A stretch of 64,000 nucleotides of DNA from Sphingomonas cavernae (GTDB lineage Bacteria > Pseudomonadota > Alphaproteobacteria > Sphingomonadales > Sphingomonadaceae), in contig NZ_QYUM01000002.1 of the NCBI RefSeq assembly GCF_003590775.1, positions 1,488,001-1,552,000 on the forward strand, written 5' to 3'. The notes below the pieces were generated by a model that ran no database searches, was not told where the DNA came from, and was given only the letters and a program-made list of their open reading frames with translations. How positions within the stretch are numbered: position 1 is the first letter of the stretch; each line of letters opens with the position of its first letter. Shown in pieces: positions 54,087-63,711 of the stretch. The translations under genes and the position numbers were made by a program.

Positions 54087-55334
54087 ATGGCTGGACAGAC
54101 CCCAAATCGCATCCGTGGAACGCAGGACATGCTCGGCGAGGCGCAGCGCGCCTATCAGCATGTCGTCGACACGTTCGACCGCGTCCGCGTGCTCTACGGC
54201 TTCCAGCGCGTCGAGGTGCCCGTGTTCGAGGCGACCGCGGTCTTCGCACGCTCGATCGGCGAGACCACCGATGTCGTCTCGAAGGAGATGTATACCTTTC
54301 CCGATCGCGGTGGGGATTCGCTGACGCTGCGCCCCGAATTCACCGCGGGCATCTGCCGCGCCTATCTGACCGAGGGCTGGCAGCAGTTCGCCCCACTGAA
54401 GCTCGCGGCCTCGGGCCCGGTATTTCGCTATGAACGCCCGCAGAAAGGACGTTTTCGCCAGTTCCACCAGATCGATGCCGAGATCATCGGCGCCGCCGAA
54501 CCGCAGGCGGATATTGAGCTGCTCGTCTTTGCCGACCAGCTCTTGCGCGAACTCGGCATTGCCGACGAGGTGACGCTTCAGCTCAACACGTTGGGCGACG
54601 CGCCGACGCGCGACGCCTGGCGCGCCGCGCTGATCGCGCATTTCGAGAAGCACCGCGGCGAACTGTCGGAGGACAGTCTCGATCGGCTCGCGCGCAATCC
54701 GCTGCGTATTCTCGACAGCAAGGATCCGCGCGACCGGCCGATCGCCGACAGCGCGCCCGGGATCGACGGCTTCCTGACCGAGGAAGCTGCGGCCTATTTC
54801 GCCGCGGTGACGTCGGGGCTAGACGCCGCGGGCGTGAAATGGACGCGCAACGAAACGCTGGTGCGCGGGCTTGATTATTATCGCCACACCGCCTTCGAGT
54901 TCGTCACCGACCGGCTGGGCGCGCAGGGCACGGTGCTTGCGGGCGGGCGTTATGACGGGCTGATCGGCTCGCTCGGCGGTCCTGAAACCCCAGGCGTTGG
55001 CTGGGCTGCGGGGATCGAACGGCTGGCGATGCTGGCGGGTGCGCCGGCAGCCGAAGGACCGCAGGTCGCGCTGATCCCGATGGGCGCAGCCGCCGAGGCC
55101 GCGGCGCAGGGCATCGTTGCCGCGCTGCGCCGCGCGGGGGTTTCGGCCGATATGGCGTATCGCGGCAATATGAAGAAGCGCATGCAGAAGGCGAATACCG
55201 CGGGTGCGCGCTTCGCTGTCATCCTTGGCGATGATGAACTCGCGAAGGGCGTCGCAGCGGTCAAGGATCTCGCTTCGGGTGCGCAGTCCGAAGTGACGCT
55301 GGATACGCTGGTGGAAGCGGTCCGGGCGGCATGA
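54087..55334 (+). CDS. hisS: Histidyl-tRNA synthetase
   Basis: A 415-residue class II synthetase. Motif 1 lies in the [20 protein letters not shown] region, motif 2 in [18 protein letters not shown], and the histidine-binding loops are [15 protein letters not shown] and [12 protein letters not shown]. The C-terminal anticodon-binding domain begins near VALIPMG. It charges tRNA-His. The stop overlaps prfA by 4 bases. Assignment is strong by motif order and length. Confidence 0.97.
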   Translation: MAGQTPNRIRGTQDMLGEAQRAYQHVVDTFDRVRVLYGFQRVEVPVFEATAVFARSIGETTDVVSKEMYTFPDRGGDSLTLRPEFTAGICRAYLTEGWQQFAPLKLAASGPVFRYERPQKGRFRQFHQIDAEIIGAAEPQADIELLVFADQLLRELGIADEVTLQLNTLGDAPTRDAWRAALIAHFEKHRGELSEDSLDRLARNPLRILDSKDPRDRPIADSAPGIDGFLTEEAAAYFAAVTSGLDAAGVKWTRNETLVRGLDYYRHTAFEFVTDRLGAQGTVLAGGRYDGLIGSLGGPETPGVGWAAGIERLAMLAGAPAAEGPQVALIPMGAAAEAAAQGIVAALRRAGVSADMAYRGNMKKRMQKANTAGARFAVILGDDELAKGVAAVKDLASGAQSEVTLDTLVEAVRAA

Positions 55335-56410
55335 TCTCGATCTCGGCCGACCGCATTGCCGCGATCGAGGCGCGGCGCGACGAGCTGCAGGCGATGATGA
55401 CGCGCAGCGACCTCGCGCCCGAGCAGTTCGTTGCGCTGTCCAAGGAATATGCCGAGATCGAACCCGTCGCGATCGCTGCGGGCGAGGTGCGCCGGCTGCG
55501 CGCCGAACTCGAGGTGCTGGGCGGGCTGGTCACCGACAGCAGCGCCGAGCAGGAGATTCGCGAAATGGCGGTCGAGGAGGCGGCGGAAATCCGCGACAAG
55601 CTGCCTCAGGCCGAACGGGATCTCGCGCTGCGGCTGCTGCCGAAGGACGTCGCGGATCAGCGGCCCGCGATGCTCGAAATCCGCGCGGGAACGGGCGGGG
55701 ATGAGGCGGCGCTGTTCGCGGGCGATCTCTTTCGCATGTATTCGCGCTTCGCCGAAAATCAGGGCTGGCGCGTCGAGCTGATTTCGGCCAGCCCCTCGGA
55801 TGTTGGCGGCTACAAGGAAGTCGTCGCCAGCCTGTCGGGCCAGGGCGTGTTCGCGCGGATGAAGTTTGAGAGCGGCGTCCACCGCGTTCAGCGCGTCCCC
55901 GTCACCGAAAGCGGCGGGCGAATCCATACTTCCGCGGCGACCGTGGCGGTGCTCCCCGAGCCTGAAGAAGTCGATGTCGACATCGACGACAAGGATTTGC
56001 GCATCGACGTCTTCCGCTCGTCGGGCGCGGGCGGGCAGCACGTCAACACCACCGACAGCGCGGTGCGCATCACCCACCTGCCGTCGGGCATCGTTGTCAG
56101 CCAGCAGGACGAAAAGTCGCAGCACAAGAACAAGGCCAAGGCAATGAAGGTGCTGCGCGCACGCCTTTATGAGGCCGAACGCGAGCGCCTGGCGAGCGCG
56201 CAGGCGGGCGCGCGCAAATCGATGGTCGGATCGGGCGACCGATCGGAGCGCATCCGCACCTATAATTTCCCGCAGGGACGCGTGACCGATCACCGGATCA
56301 ACCTGACGCTGCATCGACTCCCCGAAATCCTCGAGGGGCAGCTCGACGAACTCGTCTCCGCACTGGTCGCCGAGGATGAGGCTGAGCGGCTTGCCAATCT
56401 CGATAGCTGA
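55331..56410 (+). CDS. prfA: Peptide chain release factor 1
   Basis: A 359-residue RF1. The stop-codon-reading motif PVT is in [15 protein letters not shown], and the GGQ that triggers peptide release is in [18 protein letters not shown]. The C-terminal [20 protein letters not shown] matches RF1. It reads UAA and UAG. The gene overlaps hisS upstream and prmC downstream (35 bases), so the three are one transcript. Confidence 0.97.
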   Translation: MISISADRIAAIEARRDELQAMMTRSDLAPEQFVALSKEYAEIEPVAIAAGEVRRLRAELEVLGGLVTDSSAEQEIREMAVEEAAEIRDKLPQAERDLALRLLPKDVADQRPAMLEIRAGTGGDEAALFAGDLFRMYSRFAENQGWRVELISASPSDVGGYKEVVASLSGQGVFARMKFESGVHRVQRVPVTESGGRIHTSAATVAVLPEPEEVDVDIDDKDLRIDVFRSSGAGGQHVNTTDSAVRITHLPSGIVVSQQDEKSQHKNKAKAMKVLRARLYEAERERLASAQAGARKSMVGSGDRSERIRTYNFPQGRVTDHRINLTLHRLPEILEGQLDELVSALVAEDEAERLANLDS

Positions 56411-57218
56411 GGCGCTCCGCGTGGCCGCGGGGCGGCTTGACGGGGCAAGTGATACGCCGCGGCTCGACGCCGAGCTACTGATGGCGCATGCGCTGGGCGT
56501 TTCGCGAGAAGATGTGCTGCTGGGACGCGCGGGTTCGGTGGCGCCGGCTCGATTCGAGGCGCTGGTCGAGCGCCGCCTGACAGGTGAGCCACTGGCCTAT
56601 ATCACGGGCACGCGCGATTTCTGGACGATCACGCTGGGCGTTGCCCCCGGAGTGCTGATCCCCCGCCCCGACAGCGAGACGCTGATCGAAGCGGGTGTCG
56701 CGCATTTCGGTTCGGACGGACCTCGAACAGTGCTCGATCTCGGCACCGGTCCGGGCACGCTGCTGCTCGCCGCGCTCGATCAATGGCCCGCGGCGATCGG
56801 GCTCGGCATCGATGCATCCGAAATCGCGCTCGATATCGCGCGGGCCAATGCGGCGCGGCTGGGCATGGCGGGCCGCGCGACTTTTCGGCATGGCGACTGG
56901 GCGAAGGGGCTGGCGGAGCGCTTCGACCTCATCCTGTGCAACCCGCCCTATATCGCCGAAAGCGAGCAGATCGCGCATGGCGTCAGCGGCTTTGAGCCGC
57001 ACGAAGCGCTGTTTGCGGGTCCCGACGGACTGTCGGGCTATCGAAAACTGGCGTGCCAGATTCCTCCGCTGATCGCCGCGGGGGGGCTTGCCGCAATCGA
57101 GATAGGCTCCACGCAACGCACGGAGGTGGAAGCGTTTTTTGCCGACAGCGGCTGTGTGGTGACATGCCAGCGGGACCTGGGCGGTCGCGACCGCGCGATC
57201 CTGCTTTCGCGCCAATAA
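56376..57218 (+). CDS. prmC: Release factor glutamine methyltransferase PrmC
   Basis: A 280-residue methyltransferase. The N-terminal helical domain ([20 protein letters not shown]) is followed by the SAM-binding motif [16 protein letters not shown] and the catalytic NPPY in [11 protein letters not shown]. PrmC methylates the glutamine of the GGQ motif of release factors. The overlap with prfA fits its job. The start ATG at 56376 lies inside prfA. Confidence 0.96.
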   Translation: MRLSGLPISIAEALRVAAGRLDGASDTPRLDAELLMAHALGVSREDVLLGRAGSVAPARFEALVERRLTGEPLAYITGTRDFWTITLGVAPGVLIPRPDSETLIEAGVAHFGSDGPRTVLDLGTGPGTLLLAALDQWPAAIGLGIDASEIALDIARANAARLGMAGRATFRHGDWAKGLAERFDLILCNPPYIAESEQIAHGVSGFEPHEALFAGPDGLSGYRKLACQIPPLIAAGGLAAIEIGSTQRTEVEAFFADSGCVVTCQRDLGGRDRAILLSRQ

Positions 57219-57488
57219 CAGCGATAGCGGCTTTTTTCGCACATTTCCCCTTGGCGAGCGTCGGGTCGCTCGCTAGATAGGAAGCAGGGACGGGCAAATC
57301 GACAGCGTAGCTCTGAATTTGCCGTTACCTGCCCCCAAAGTCATGACGTCGCTGAAGTCCGGTGGCTCAGGCAAAAGGCACGACGCGCGCGCTTGAAAGC
57401 GTGCGCGGCAAGGCCGGACAGGGGCTGACAACCGTGTTAACGGGAGCGTTGTCTAGGTTTTACGCTAGTCAAGGACACATACAGCTTG

Positions 57489-58205
57489 ATGAACAATCGT
57501 CAGTCCGGCCGCAGGCGCGGCCGCGGCGGCCAGCGGGCACAATCCGGCCCGGGCCGGCCCGAACAGGGCAATCGCATCGACAATCGTGCTCGCGGCAATG
57601 CGGCGCAGCTTCACGAGAAGTACAAGAACCTTGCGCGCGACGCCCAGACCCAGGGCGACCGGGTCATGGCCGAATATTATTTCCAGTTCGCGGATCATTA
57701 TTTCCGCGTGCTCAATGAAGGCCGTGCCCGCTTCGAGGAAAATCGCCGCCAACGCGATGACATCCAGGACGATGAGGATATCGGCGAGGATGTCCGGGCA
57801 GAAGAGGCGCAGGACGAGGCTGGTGGCGAACGGCCGGAGCAGGACGACTTCCGTCGCCAGCGCCGCAATCGCGACCGCGCTCCCCAGCGTGAGGACCGCG
57901 AAGATGCTCCCGAACGGTATCAGGCGCAGGATCACGCATATGGCGATGAGCCGGCGGAGCCCGAGGCATCCGAGGCACAGTCGCCGCAGCCCGCGCCCCG
58001 TGCGCGTGCCGGCCTGCGGCCGCGCCGCGCCGCAAAGCCGGACACCAACGGTCATGCCGTGGATGCGCCTGCCGAGCTGAGCCTCGGCGCAGATCGCCTG
58101 CCGCCCGCACTGTCGGCGGCAACCGAGGAACCGGCTCCCGCGCCAAAGCCGCGCACGCGGCGTCCGCGCAAGTCGGCTGAAGCCGAGGCGACCGTCGAGA
58201 GCTGA
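57489..58205 (+). CDS. DUF4167 domain protein
   Basis: A 238-residue very polar protein. The N terminus (MNNRQSGRRRGRGGQRAQSG) is basic and RGG-like. The DUF4167 core QLHEKYKNLARDAQTQGDRV continues with MAEYYFQFADHYFRVLNE. The rest is a charged, probably disordered tail. The domain is specific to alphaproteobacteria and nearly always follows prfA-prmC, so a link to translation or RNA is plausible but not shown. The ATG at 57489 is preferred over the TTG at 57486. Confidence 0.92.
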   Translation: MNNRQSGRRRGRGGQRAQSGPGRPEQGNRIDNRARGNAAQLHEKYKNLARDAQTQGDRVMAEYYFQFADHYFRVLNEGRARFEENRRQRDDIQDDEDIGEDVRAEEAQDEAGGERPEQDDFRRQRRNRDRAPQREDREDAPERYQAQDHAYGDEPAEPEASEAQSPQPAPRARAGLRPRRAAKPDTNGHAVDAPAELSLGADRLPPALSAATEEPAPAPKPRTRRPRKSAEAEATVES

Positions 58206-58248
58206 TTGACCTGAGGCTGATAGGCCTCCGCGTCAAATGCAAGACATC

Positions 58249-58281
58249 AAGGGGTGGTACCGTAATGCGGTGCCGCCCCTT
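58249..58281 (+). terminator. Terminator after the DUF4167 gene
   Basis: AAGGGGTGGTACCG (58249-58262) pairs with CGGTGCCGCCCCTT (58268-58281) with two G-T pairs around a 5-base loop, then TTT. An outer ATGCAA/TTGCAT pairing extends the stem. Confidence 0.8.
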
Positions 58282-58303
58282 TTGCATTGCGGGGCGTTCT
58301 ATA

Positions 58304-58343
58304 ATGTCATCAAACAGTCATTCTGCTGTCGCGTGGCTGTCAT
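58304..58343 (+). promoter_or_regulatory. Two tandem Pho boxes upstream of the porin gene
   Basis: Four 7-base repeats are spaced every 11 bases: ATGTCAT (58304-58310), CAGTCAT (58315-58321), CTGTCGC (58326-58332) and CTGTCAT (58337-58343), each followed by a 4-base spacer. This is the layout of two PhoB-binding Pho boxes in a row, so the porin is probably switched on by phosphate starvation. Confidence 0.82.
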
Positions 58344-58411
58344 CAACGTGCCTTAGCGGCGTCACCGAACAGCGGGCGGGCGTCCGGAAATTCGATGAAG
58401 AGACAAAGCCG

Positions 58412-59872
58412 ATGAAGACTCTCACTCTGGCCGCGTTGCTTGGTGCCACCGCGCTGACAGCACCCGCCAAGGCGCAGACTGCGCCTAGCGCCGCGGATAT
58501 CCAGGCGCTTAAGGCGCAGATCGACGCGCTTCAGGCCAAGGTCACTGAACTTGAGGCACAGATGCAGGCGAGCAAGGCGACCGCGGCCGCGGCAAGCGCC
58601 GCCCCCGCCGCACAGGCGCCCGTCAAGACAGCGGAAGCTTCGGCACCAAGCTGGAAAGGCGCGCCGCAGTTCGAGGACAAGGCCAAGGGTTTCAGCTTCA
58701 AGCCGACCGGCTTCTTCCAGTTCGATACGGGCTATGTCGGCAACCCCGATGACGCGATCGCTACCACCAACCTCGGTTATCGCACGCGCGCACGCCGAAT
58801 CGTGCTCGGTGCGCAGGGCAGCCTGCCCGGCGGCTTCGGCTACAAGGCCGAATTCAACTTCGCCAATGGCGAGGTGGGCTATGAGGACGTGATCCTGACC
58901 TGGCAGGGCAAGGGCAGCCCGTTGCTGGTGACGCTGGGCAATCAGTTTCCGCTCTCGGGTCTCGACGCGGTGACCAGCTCCAAGCTCGGCACTGTGCTGG
59001 AACGCGATCAGGCGACTGATGCGTTTGGCTTCGCTCGCCGGATCGGCGCTTCGATGGGCCTTGTCGACCCTAAGGACCGCTACACGCTGACCGCGGGCAT
59101 CTTCCAGGGTCCGATCAACAACAGCTTTTCGGACAACCAGTGGCAGGCGAGCATCCGTGGCACCTTTGCACCCTGGATCGGCGACAATGGCCGACTCCAT
59201 CTGGGCGCGAATTATCAGCATCGCGAAAACGCCACCACCATGACGCCCCAGGCGCGCTATCGCGCGCGGCCCTTCACCCAGTTGACCGACGTCCGTTTCG
59301 TCGACACGGGCACGCTCAACGTCAGGGGCGACGATATTCTGGGCGTCGAGCTCGCGGGCATCTTCGGCCCGTTCCATTTTGCCAGCGAGGCACGCAAGCT
59401 CTGGACCGACGGCTATTCGCCCAGCACCGGCAACACCGGCGCGGGACAGGTGCTCGAAAGCGCGCCCGACTTCTTCCAGGGATATGTGGAGGCGGGCTTC
59501 TTCTTCACCGGCGACACCCGCGCCTACAAGGCGGGCAAATGGGACAGAGTGAAGGTCAGCAATCCGGTCGACAAGGGCGGCATCGGCGCGATCCAGCTCA
59601 ATGCGCGGCTCGACTATCTCGACCTTAGCGACCGCTTCGCCTCGGATCTGGTCCCCGCGCCGATCCTGATCAATGGCGGCCAGCAGACCGGCTATGAGAT
59701 GAGCCTGATCTGGAACCCCGTCGATTATCTGCGTTTCCTGCTCCAATATTCGCACATCGAAGTGGAGGGCGGTCCGCAGGCTGCGACGGTGGTGCCGGTA
59801 TCGACCCGGCCTGTCGACCAGCGCAGCTACGGCACAGATTCGGTCGCGTTGCGCGCGCAGATCGAATTCTGA
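58412..59872 (+). CDS. Phosphate-selective porin (OprP/OprO-like)
   Basis: A 486-residue outer-membrane protein: signal peptide (MKTLTLAALLGATALTAPAK), a short coiled coil (ADIQALKAQIDALQAKVTEL) and a 16-strand-type porin barrel ending QIEF with the required terminal aromatic. The LGNQFPLSGLDAVTSSKLGT, VLERDQATDAFGFARRIGAS and VELAGIFGPFHFASEARKLW segments match phosphate-selective porins. The tandem Pho boxes upstream support uptake of phosphate or polyphosphate. The ATG at 58412 is chosen because the signal peptide begins there. Confidence 0.9.
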   Translation: MKTLTLAALLGATALTAPAKAQTAPSAADIQALKAQIDALQAKVTELEAQMQASKATAAAASAAPAAQAPVKTAEASAPSWKGAPQFEDKAKGFSFKPTGFFQFDTGYVGNPDDAIATTNLGYRTRARRIVLGAQGSLPGGFGYKAEFNFANGEVGYEDVILTWQGKGSPLLVTLGNQFPLSGLDAVTSSKLGTVLERDQATDAFGFARRIGASMGLVDPKDRYTLTAGIFQGPINNSFSDNQWQASIRGTFAPWIGDNGRLHLGANYQHRENATTMTPQARYRARPFTQLTDVRFVDTGTLNVRGDDILGVELAGIFGPFHFASEARKLWTDGYSPSTGNTGAGQVLESAPDFFQGYVEAGFFFTGDTRAYKAGKWDRVKVSNPVDKGGIGAIQLNARLDYLDLSDRFASDLVPAPILINGGQQTGYEMSLIWNPVDYLRFLLQYSHIEVEGGPQAATVVPVSTRPVDQRSYGTDSVALRAQIEF

Positions 59873-59883
59873 TCCCAGGACCC

Positions 59884-59937
59884 GATCGTTTGAGGCGGAG
59901 GCGCGAAGCGTGTCCGCTCAAAGCGTGAATCGGGTTC
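59884..59937 (+). repeat. 54-bp dispersed imperfect palindrome (copy 2)
   Basis: Starts GATCGTTTGAGGCGGAGGCG and ends AAAGCGTGAATCGGGTTC. It pairs TTTGAGGCGGA with TCCGCTCAAA to make a hairpin. The second copy is at 17570-17623. It lies just after the porin stop and before the DUF4139 gene. Confidence 0.75.
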
Positions 59938-60013
59938 GCCCCCGAAACATTTTCCGGCTTCGCGCCGGGCGAGTGATAGGGCATGACATGCCTTCCAAGC
60001 GGAGGGGGATGTC

Positions 60014-61396
60014 ATGCGTAAGCTGTTGGCTTTGGCTCTGGCCGTCGCACCGACGGTGTCGCTCGCGCAGAACGCGCAGGGCGATGTTGCGGTCACCATC
60101 TACAACAACAATCTCGCTCTGGTGCAGGACGTGCGCCAGATTGCGTTGCCCGCTGGCCGCGCGAAGATCGAGTTTCCCGATGTGTCCGCGCAAATCCGCG
60201 CCGAGACGGTGACGCTCGCCGGGGCCGATTTCGGCATCGTCGAGCAGAATTTCGATTATGATCTGCTGTCCCCATCCGCACTGATGGAAAAAGCGGTGGG
60301 GCAGGTGGTGACGATCGTCCGCACCAATCCGGGCACGGGAGCCGAGACGCGCGAGCAGGCCAAAGTGCTCGCGGTCAATGGTGGGGTGGTGCTTCAGATC
60401 GGACCAAGGATAGAGGTGCTGCGCGATGACGGGCTGCCCGTTCGCGTGATCTTCGATCGTGTGCCGCCCAATCTGCGCGCGCGGCCCACGCTTTCGGTGT
60501 CGCTCGATTCGGGGCGCGCGGGCACGCGGCCACTGACGCTCAGCTATCTGACACCCGGTCTCGGCTGGAAGGCCGACTATGTCGCGCTGTTCGACGAGGC
60601 GAAGGGCGCGATCGACGTCCAGGGCTGGATCACGCTCACCAACAATTCCGGAACGACTTACAGCAATGCCGAGACGCTGCTCGTCGCCGGTTCGGTGGGG
60701 CAGAATGACGGCGGCGGCTATCGCCCGGTGCGCCGCGGAGGTGGCGCACTTGAACGGCCGGGCACCGAAACCGCCGCGCGCGAACAACTCGGCGACTTCT
60801 ATCTCTATCCGATCAAGGAACGCACCACGATCGCGCAGGCGCAGCAGAAGCAGGTCAGCTTTCTCGACGTCTCCGGTGCGCCGGCATCCAAGGCTTATGA
60901 ATATCGCAATGGCTGGCTGGGGACGAGCGACGAGGCGCGCAGCGCCGCGACTGTGCTTAAATTCTCGAGCGCCAAATCGGACGGTCTCGGCGATGCGCTG
61001 CCGGCGGGCACGGTCCGCGTCTACGTCCGCGATGCGCGGGGCCAGCCACAGTTCATCGGCGAGAACAATATCGGGCACACCCCGATGGGGTCTTCGCTTG
61101 CGCTCAAGACGGGCGAAGCGTTCGACGTGAAAGTGCGGTCCGTGGTCGAAATGCGCGAAAAGCTCGGCAAGGATCGCTGGCGCACGACGATGCGTTACAC
61201 GCTCACCAATGCGCGCGCCAATGCGGTGACGGTCGATCTGATTCAGGCGGGGCTCGACAATTGGTGGCAGGATACGCGGATCACCGATGAAAACCTGAAG
61301 AGCGAACGGCGTTCGGCCGATGAGGCGCTGTGGAAGGTGCCCGTGCCCGCCAACGGTGAAGCGGTCGTGACCGCGACCTTCGATACGCGCTATTGA
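60014..61396 (+). CDS. DUF4139 protein (copy 1)
   Basis: A 460-residue exported protein. Signal peptide MRKLLALALAVAPTVSLAQ; then VAVTIYNNNLALVQDVRQIA and LSYLTPGLGWKADYVALFDE, which define the DUF4139 fold. The C-terminal part (KDRWRTTMRYTLTNARANAV) matches family members. Its function is not known; members occur in large periplasmic or surface proteins. It is followed by a paralogue 10 bases downstream. Confidence 0.9.
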   Translation: MRKLLALALAVAPTVSLAQNAQGDVAVTIYNNNLALVQDVRQIALPAGRAKIEFPDVSAQIRAETVTLAGADFGIVEQNFDYDLLSPSALMEKAVGQVVTIVRTNPGTGAETREQAKVLAVNGGVVLQIGPRIEVLRDDGLPVRVIFDRVPPNLRARPTLSVSLDSGRAGTRPLTLSYLTPGLGWKADYVALFDEAKGAIDVQGWITLTNNSGTTYSNAETLLVAGSVGQNDGGGYRPVRRGGGALERPGTETAAREQLGDFYLYPIKERTTIAQAQQKQVSFLDVSGAPASKAYEYRNGWLGTSDEARSAATVLKFSSAKSDGLGDALPAGTVRVYVRDARGQPQFIGENNIGHTPMGSSLALKTGEAFDVKVRSVVEMREKLGKDRWRTTMRYTLTNARANAVTVDLIQAGLDNWWQDTRITDENLKSERRSADEALWKVPVPANGEAVVTATFDTRY

Positions 61397-61406
61397 GGCG
61401 GGCGCG

Positions 61407-62942
61407 ATGCGCTGGCTCGCGCCCCTCTTGTTGCTGTCGGCGACGCACGCGCTCGCCGAAACGGTGACATCGCCCGGCCCCGATGCGGTTTCGGTGAGCA
61501 TCTATCGCGCGCCACACCGCGGTGCTGACGAGGCGATGGATCTCGATTGGCTTCAGGGCTTCGCACTCGTGACCGAAACCCGGCGAGTATCGATCCCCGC
61601 GGGCGAGGGCGCGATACGCTTCGAAGGTGTCGCGGGCGGCATTCTTCCCGAAAGCGCGATCGTGACCGGGTTGCCCGAAGGTGTGTTCGAGAAGAACCAG
61701 GACTCCAATCTGCTGAGCTATGCGGCGCTCGCCTCGGGCACGCTCGGACGACCGGTGACGATCCGCCGCACCGATCGCGCGACGGGCAAGGTGACGGTGA
61801 GCGACGCGGTGCTCCGTTCTGCCGGAACCGGGGGCGGGGCAATCATCATCCAGAGTGCAGCGGGTTTCGAGGCGGTAAGCTGTTCGGGGCTGTCCGAGGC
61901 GACACTGTTCGCGCAAGTGCCCGAAGGTCTTTCGGCCAAGCCGACATTGTCGGTGCGCACGCGTAGCAACCGCGCGCTGACGGCGACCGTCACGCTTTCT
62001 TATCTCGCCGCCAATTTCGACTGGCAGGCCAATTATGTCGCGACGCTTGGGGAGGACGGCAAGTCGCTCGACCTGTTCGGCTGGGTGACGCTGGCGAGCG
62101 CTGATGAAACCACCTTTGTCAACGCGCACGCGATGGCGATCGCGGGACGCGTTCAGCGCGTTGAGGAAGAGAATCGTCCGAGTGCGGCTGACAAACCCTA
62201 TCTCACCTGCTGGCCCAATCACACCACGACGAGCGGCCTGATGCCGCCGCCACCCCCGGCGCCACCGCCTCCACCGCCCGCGCCGATGATGGAGATGGCA
62301 ATGGCAGCCCCGGCGGTCGGCGATGATTGCGATAGCTGCATCGTCGTGTCAGCAAACAGGGTCCGGCAGGAGGATCTGGCAGATCTCAAACTTTACCGCG
62401 TGCCCGAGCCGGTGACGGTCGCCGCCCACAGCCAGAAACAGGTGGCCTTGCTCGATAGGAAGCGCGTGCCCGTCTCGATCGTCTATCGCAGCCGTGTCGC
62501 CAGCGGCGACGCCGAGCAGCCCGAAATCCTCATCCGCGCGCGCAATCGCGAGGCAGACGGCCTCGGCCTGCCGCTGCCCCAGGGTTCGGTCGCAATCTAC
62601 GACAAGGCTGCGGGGCGCGATCTTCTGCTGGGCGAGTCATCGCTCGATGACAAGGCGATTGGCGAGGACGTCGAGATCAAGGTGGGGGAAACCCCCAATG
62701 TCACCGCCGAAACCGATACGCTCGATTCGGGCAAGGACTGGGATCGCTATGCGCTCACCGTTTCCAACGCCAATCCCTGGCCGATCCGCTTCGAAGCCGA
62801 ACTGACCGGATGGGACGGCGAAAGGCTTTCGGGATTCAGTCACAAGGTCCGGCGCAAGGACGGCAAATGGCTCTGGGAAAGCACAATCCCGGCCAATGGG
62901 ACCGCACGGCTCGACTATCGCGTCAATGAAGCACGCGACTAG
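61407..62942 (+). CDS. DUF4139 protein (copy 2) with Pro-rich insert
   Basis: A 511-residue paralogue of copy 1 with a signal peptide (MRWLAPLLLLSATHALAE). The family blocks TLSYLAANFDWQANYVATLG and LYRVPEPVTVAAHSQKQVAL are present. A poly-proline stretch lies near residues 273-292, followed by DDCDSCIVVSANRVRQ, which resembles the EIVVTGSR-like box at the N terminus of TonB-dependent receptors. It starts 10 bases after copy 1, so the two are one operon. Confidence 0.88.
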   Translation: MRWLAPLLLLSATHALAETVTSPGPDAVSVSIYRAPHRGADEAMDLDWLQGFALVTETRRVSIPAGEGAIRFEGVAGGILPESAIVTGLPEGVFEKNQDSNLLSYAALASGTLGRPVTIRRTDRATGKVTVSDAVLRSAGTGGGAIIIQSAAGFEAVSCSGLSEATLFAQVPEGLSAKPTLSVRTRSNRALTATVTLSYLAANFDWQANYVATLGEDGKSLDLFGWVTLASADETTFVNAHAMAIAGRVQRVEEENRPSAADKPYLTCWPNHTTTSGLMPPPPPAPPPPPPAPMMEMAMAAPAVGDDCDSCIVVSANRVRQEDLADLKLYRVPEPVTVAAHSQKQVALLDRKRVPVSIVYRSRVASGDAEQPEILIRARNREADGLGLPLPQGSVAIYDKAAGRDLLLGESSLDDKAIGEDVEIKVGETPNVTAETDTLDSGKDWDRYALTVSNANPWPIRFEAELTGWDGERLSGFSHKVRRKDGKWLWESTIPANGTARLDYRVNEARD

Positions 62943-62957
62943 CGATCGTCCGCGCCG

Positions 62958-63347
62958 TCAGTCGCGTCCCGGCAACGGCTGCGGCCTGTGGTTTTCGTCC
63001 AACGCAACGAAGGTGTAGATCGCCTCGGTCACCTTGACCTCGGTCTCGCCGCGATCGCGCGTTGCGATCACTTCGATCTTGATGGCCAGGCTGGTGCGGC
63101 CGCGCCGCACGACATGCGCATAGATGGAAATGAGGTCGCGCACGAGAATCGGCGCGATGAACTCCATCGCTTCGATCGCGACCGTTGCAACAGGGCCCTG
63201 CGCCTCGCGCGAGGCAACGATGCCGCCCGCGATATCCATCTGCGAGAGAATCCAGCCGCCAAAGATATGGCCGTTGGAGTTGATGTCGCTGGGGCCGGGG
63301 ACCACGCGCAATATGGGGTCGCGGGGCGCGCTGCCGATCTGGGTCAT
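62958..63347 (-). CDS. Acyl-CoA thioesterase, YciA-like hotdog fold
   Basis: A 129-residue hotdog thioesterase: PGPSDINSNGHIFGGWILSQ with the catalytic aspartate next in MDIAGGIVASREAQ, then MEFIAPILVRDLISIYAHVV. The N-x-x-G-HIFGGWILSQMD pattern is that of YciA enzymes, which hydrolyse acyl-CoAs. It overlaps the 97-residue gene upstream by 4 bases and lies tail to tail with the DUF4139 operon. Confidence 0.92.
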   Translation of the reverse strand: MTQIGSAPRDPILRVVPGPSDINSNGHIFGGWILSQMDIAGGIVASREAQGPVATVAIEAMEFIAPILVRDLISIYAHVVRRGRTSLAIKIEVIATRDRGETEVKVTEAIYTFVALDENHRPQPLPGRD

Positions 63348-63637
63348 TCGTTCTCGTCCTTGGAAAAGTCCTGGATTTTCTCGTCATGGCCGGTGCCCGA
63401 ACTCAGGAACACCAGCCCCATCAAAGCGGTGCCGAGCAACACCGAAAGCCCGACGCCCAGCACCGTCGCGATAATCATGTGAATGCTAAGCGGCCCATAG
63501 CTGAGCCGAAGATAGGCCAGCGCGGCGCCGATCGCGATGATCGCCGCCAACGCCATCCACGCCATCAGCTTCCTGTACCGGCGCCACGCGAAGCGGGCAT
63601 ATTCGGGATCGGAAAGGTCCGGCCTGTCGTCGGTCAT
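63344..63637 (-). CDS. Small two-span membrane protein, unknown
   Basis: A 97-residue protein with two membrane segments (LMAWMALAAIIAIGAALAYL and HMIIATVLGVGLSVLLGTAL) and soluble polar ends. It overlaps the thioesterase start by 4 bases, so the two are translated together. No family was recognised, but the layout is common in sphingomonads. Confidence 0.75.
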   Translation of the reverse strand: MTDDRPDLSDPEYARFAWRRYRKLMAWMALAAIIAIGAALAYLRLSYGPLSIHMIIATVLGVGLSVLLGTALMGLVFLSSGTGHDEKIQDFSKDENE

Positions 63638-63711
63638 GCCCTTTCCTTTGTGGCCAAGTCATGGGAACATCAAGGCTCCAGGGCATAAAAGAGCAAGGGA
63701 GAGTCGCAGCT

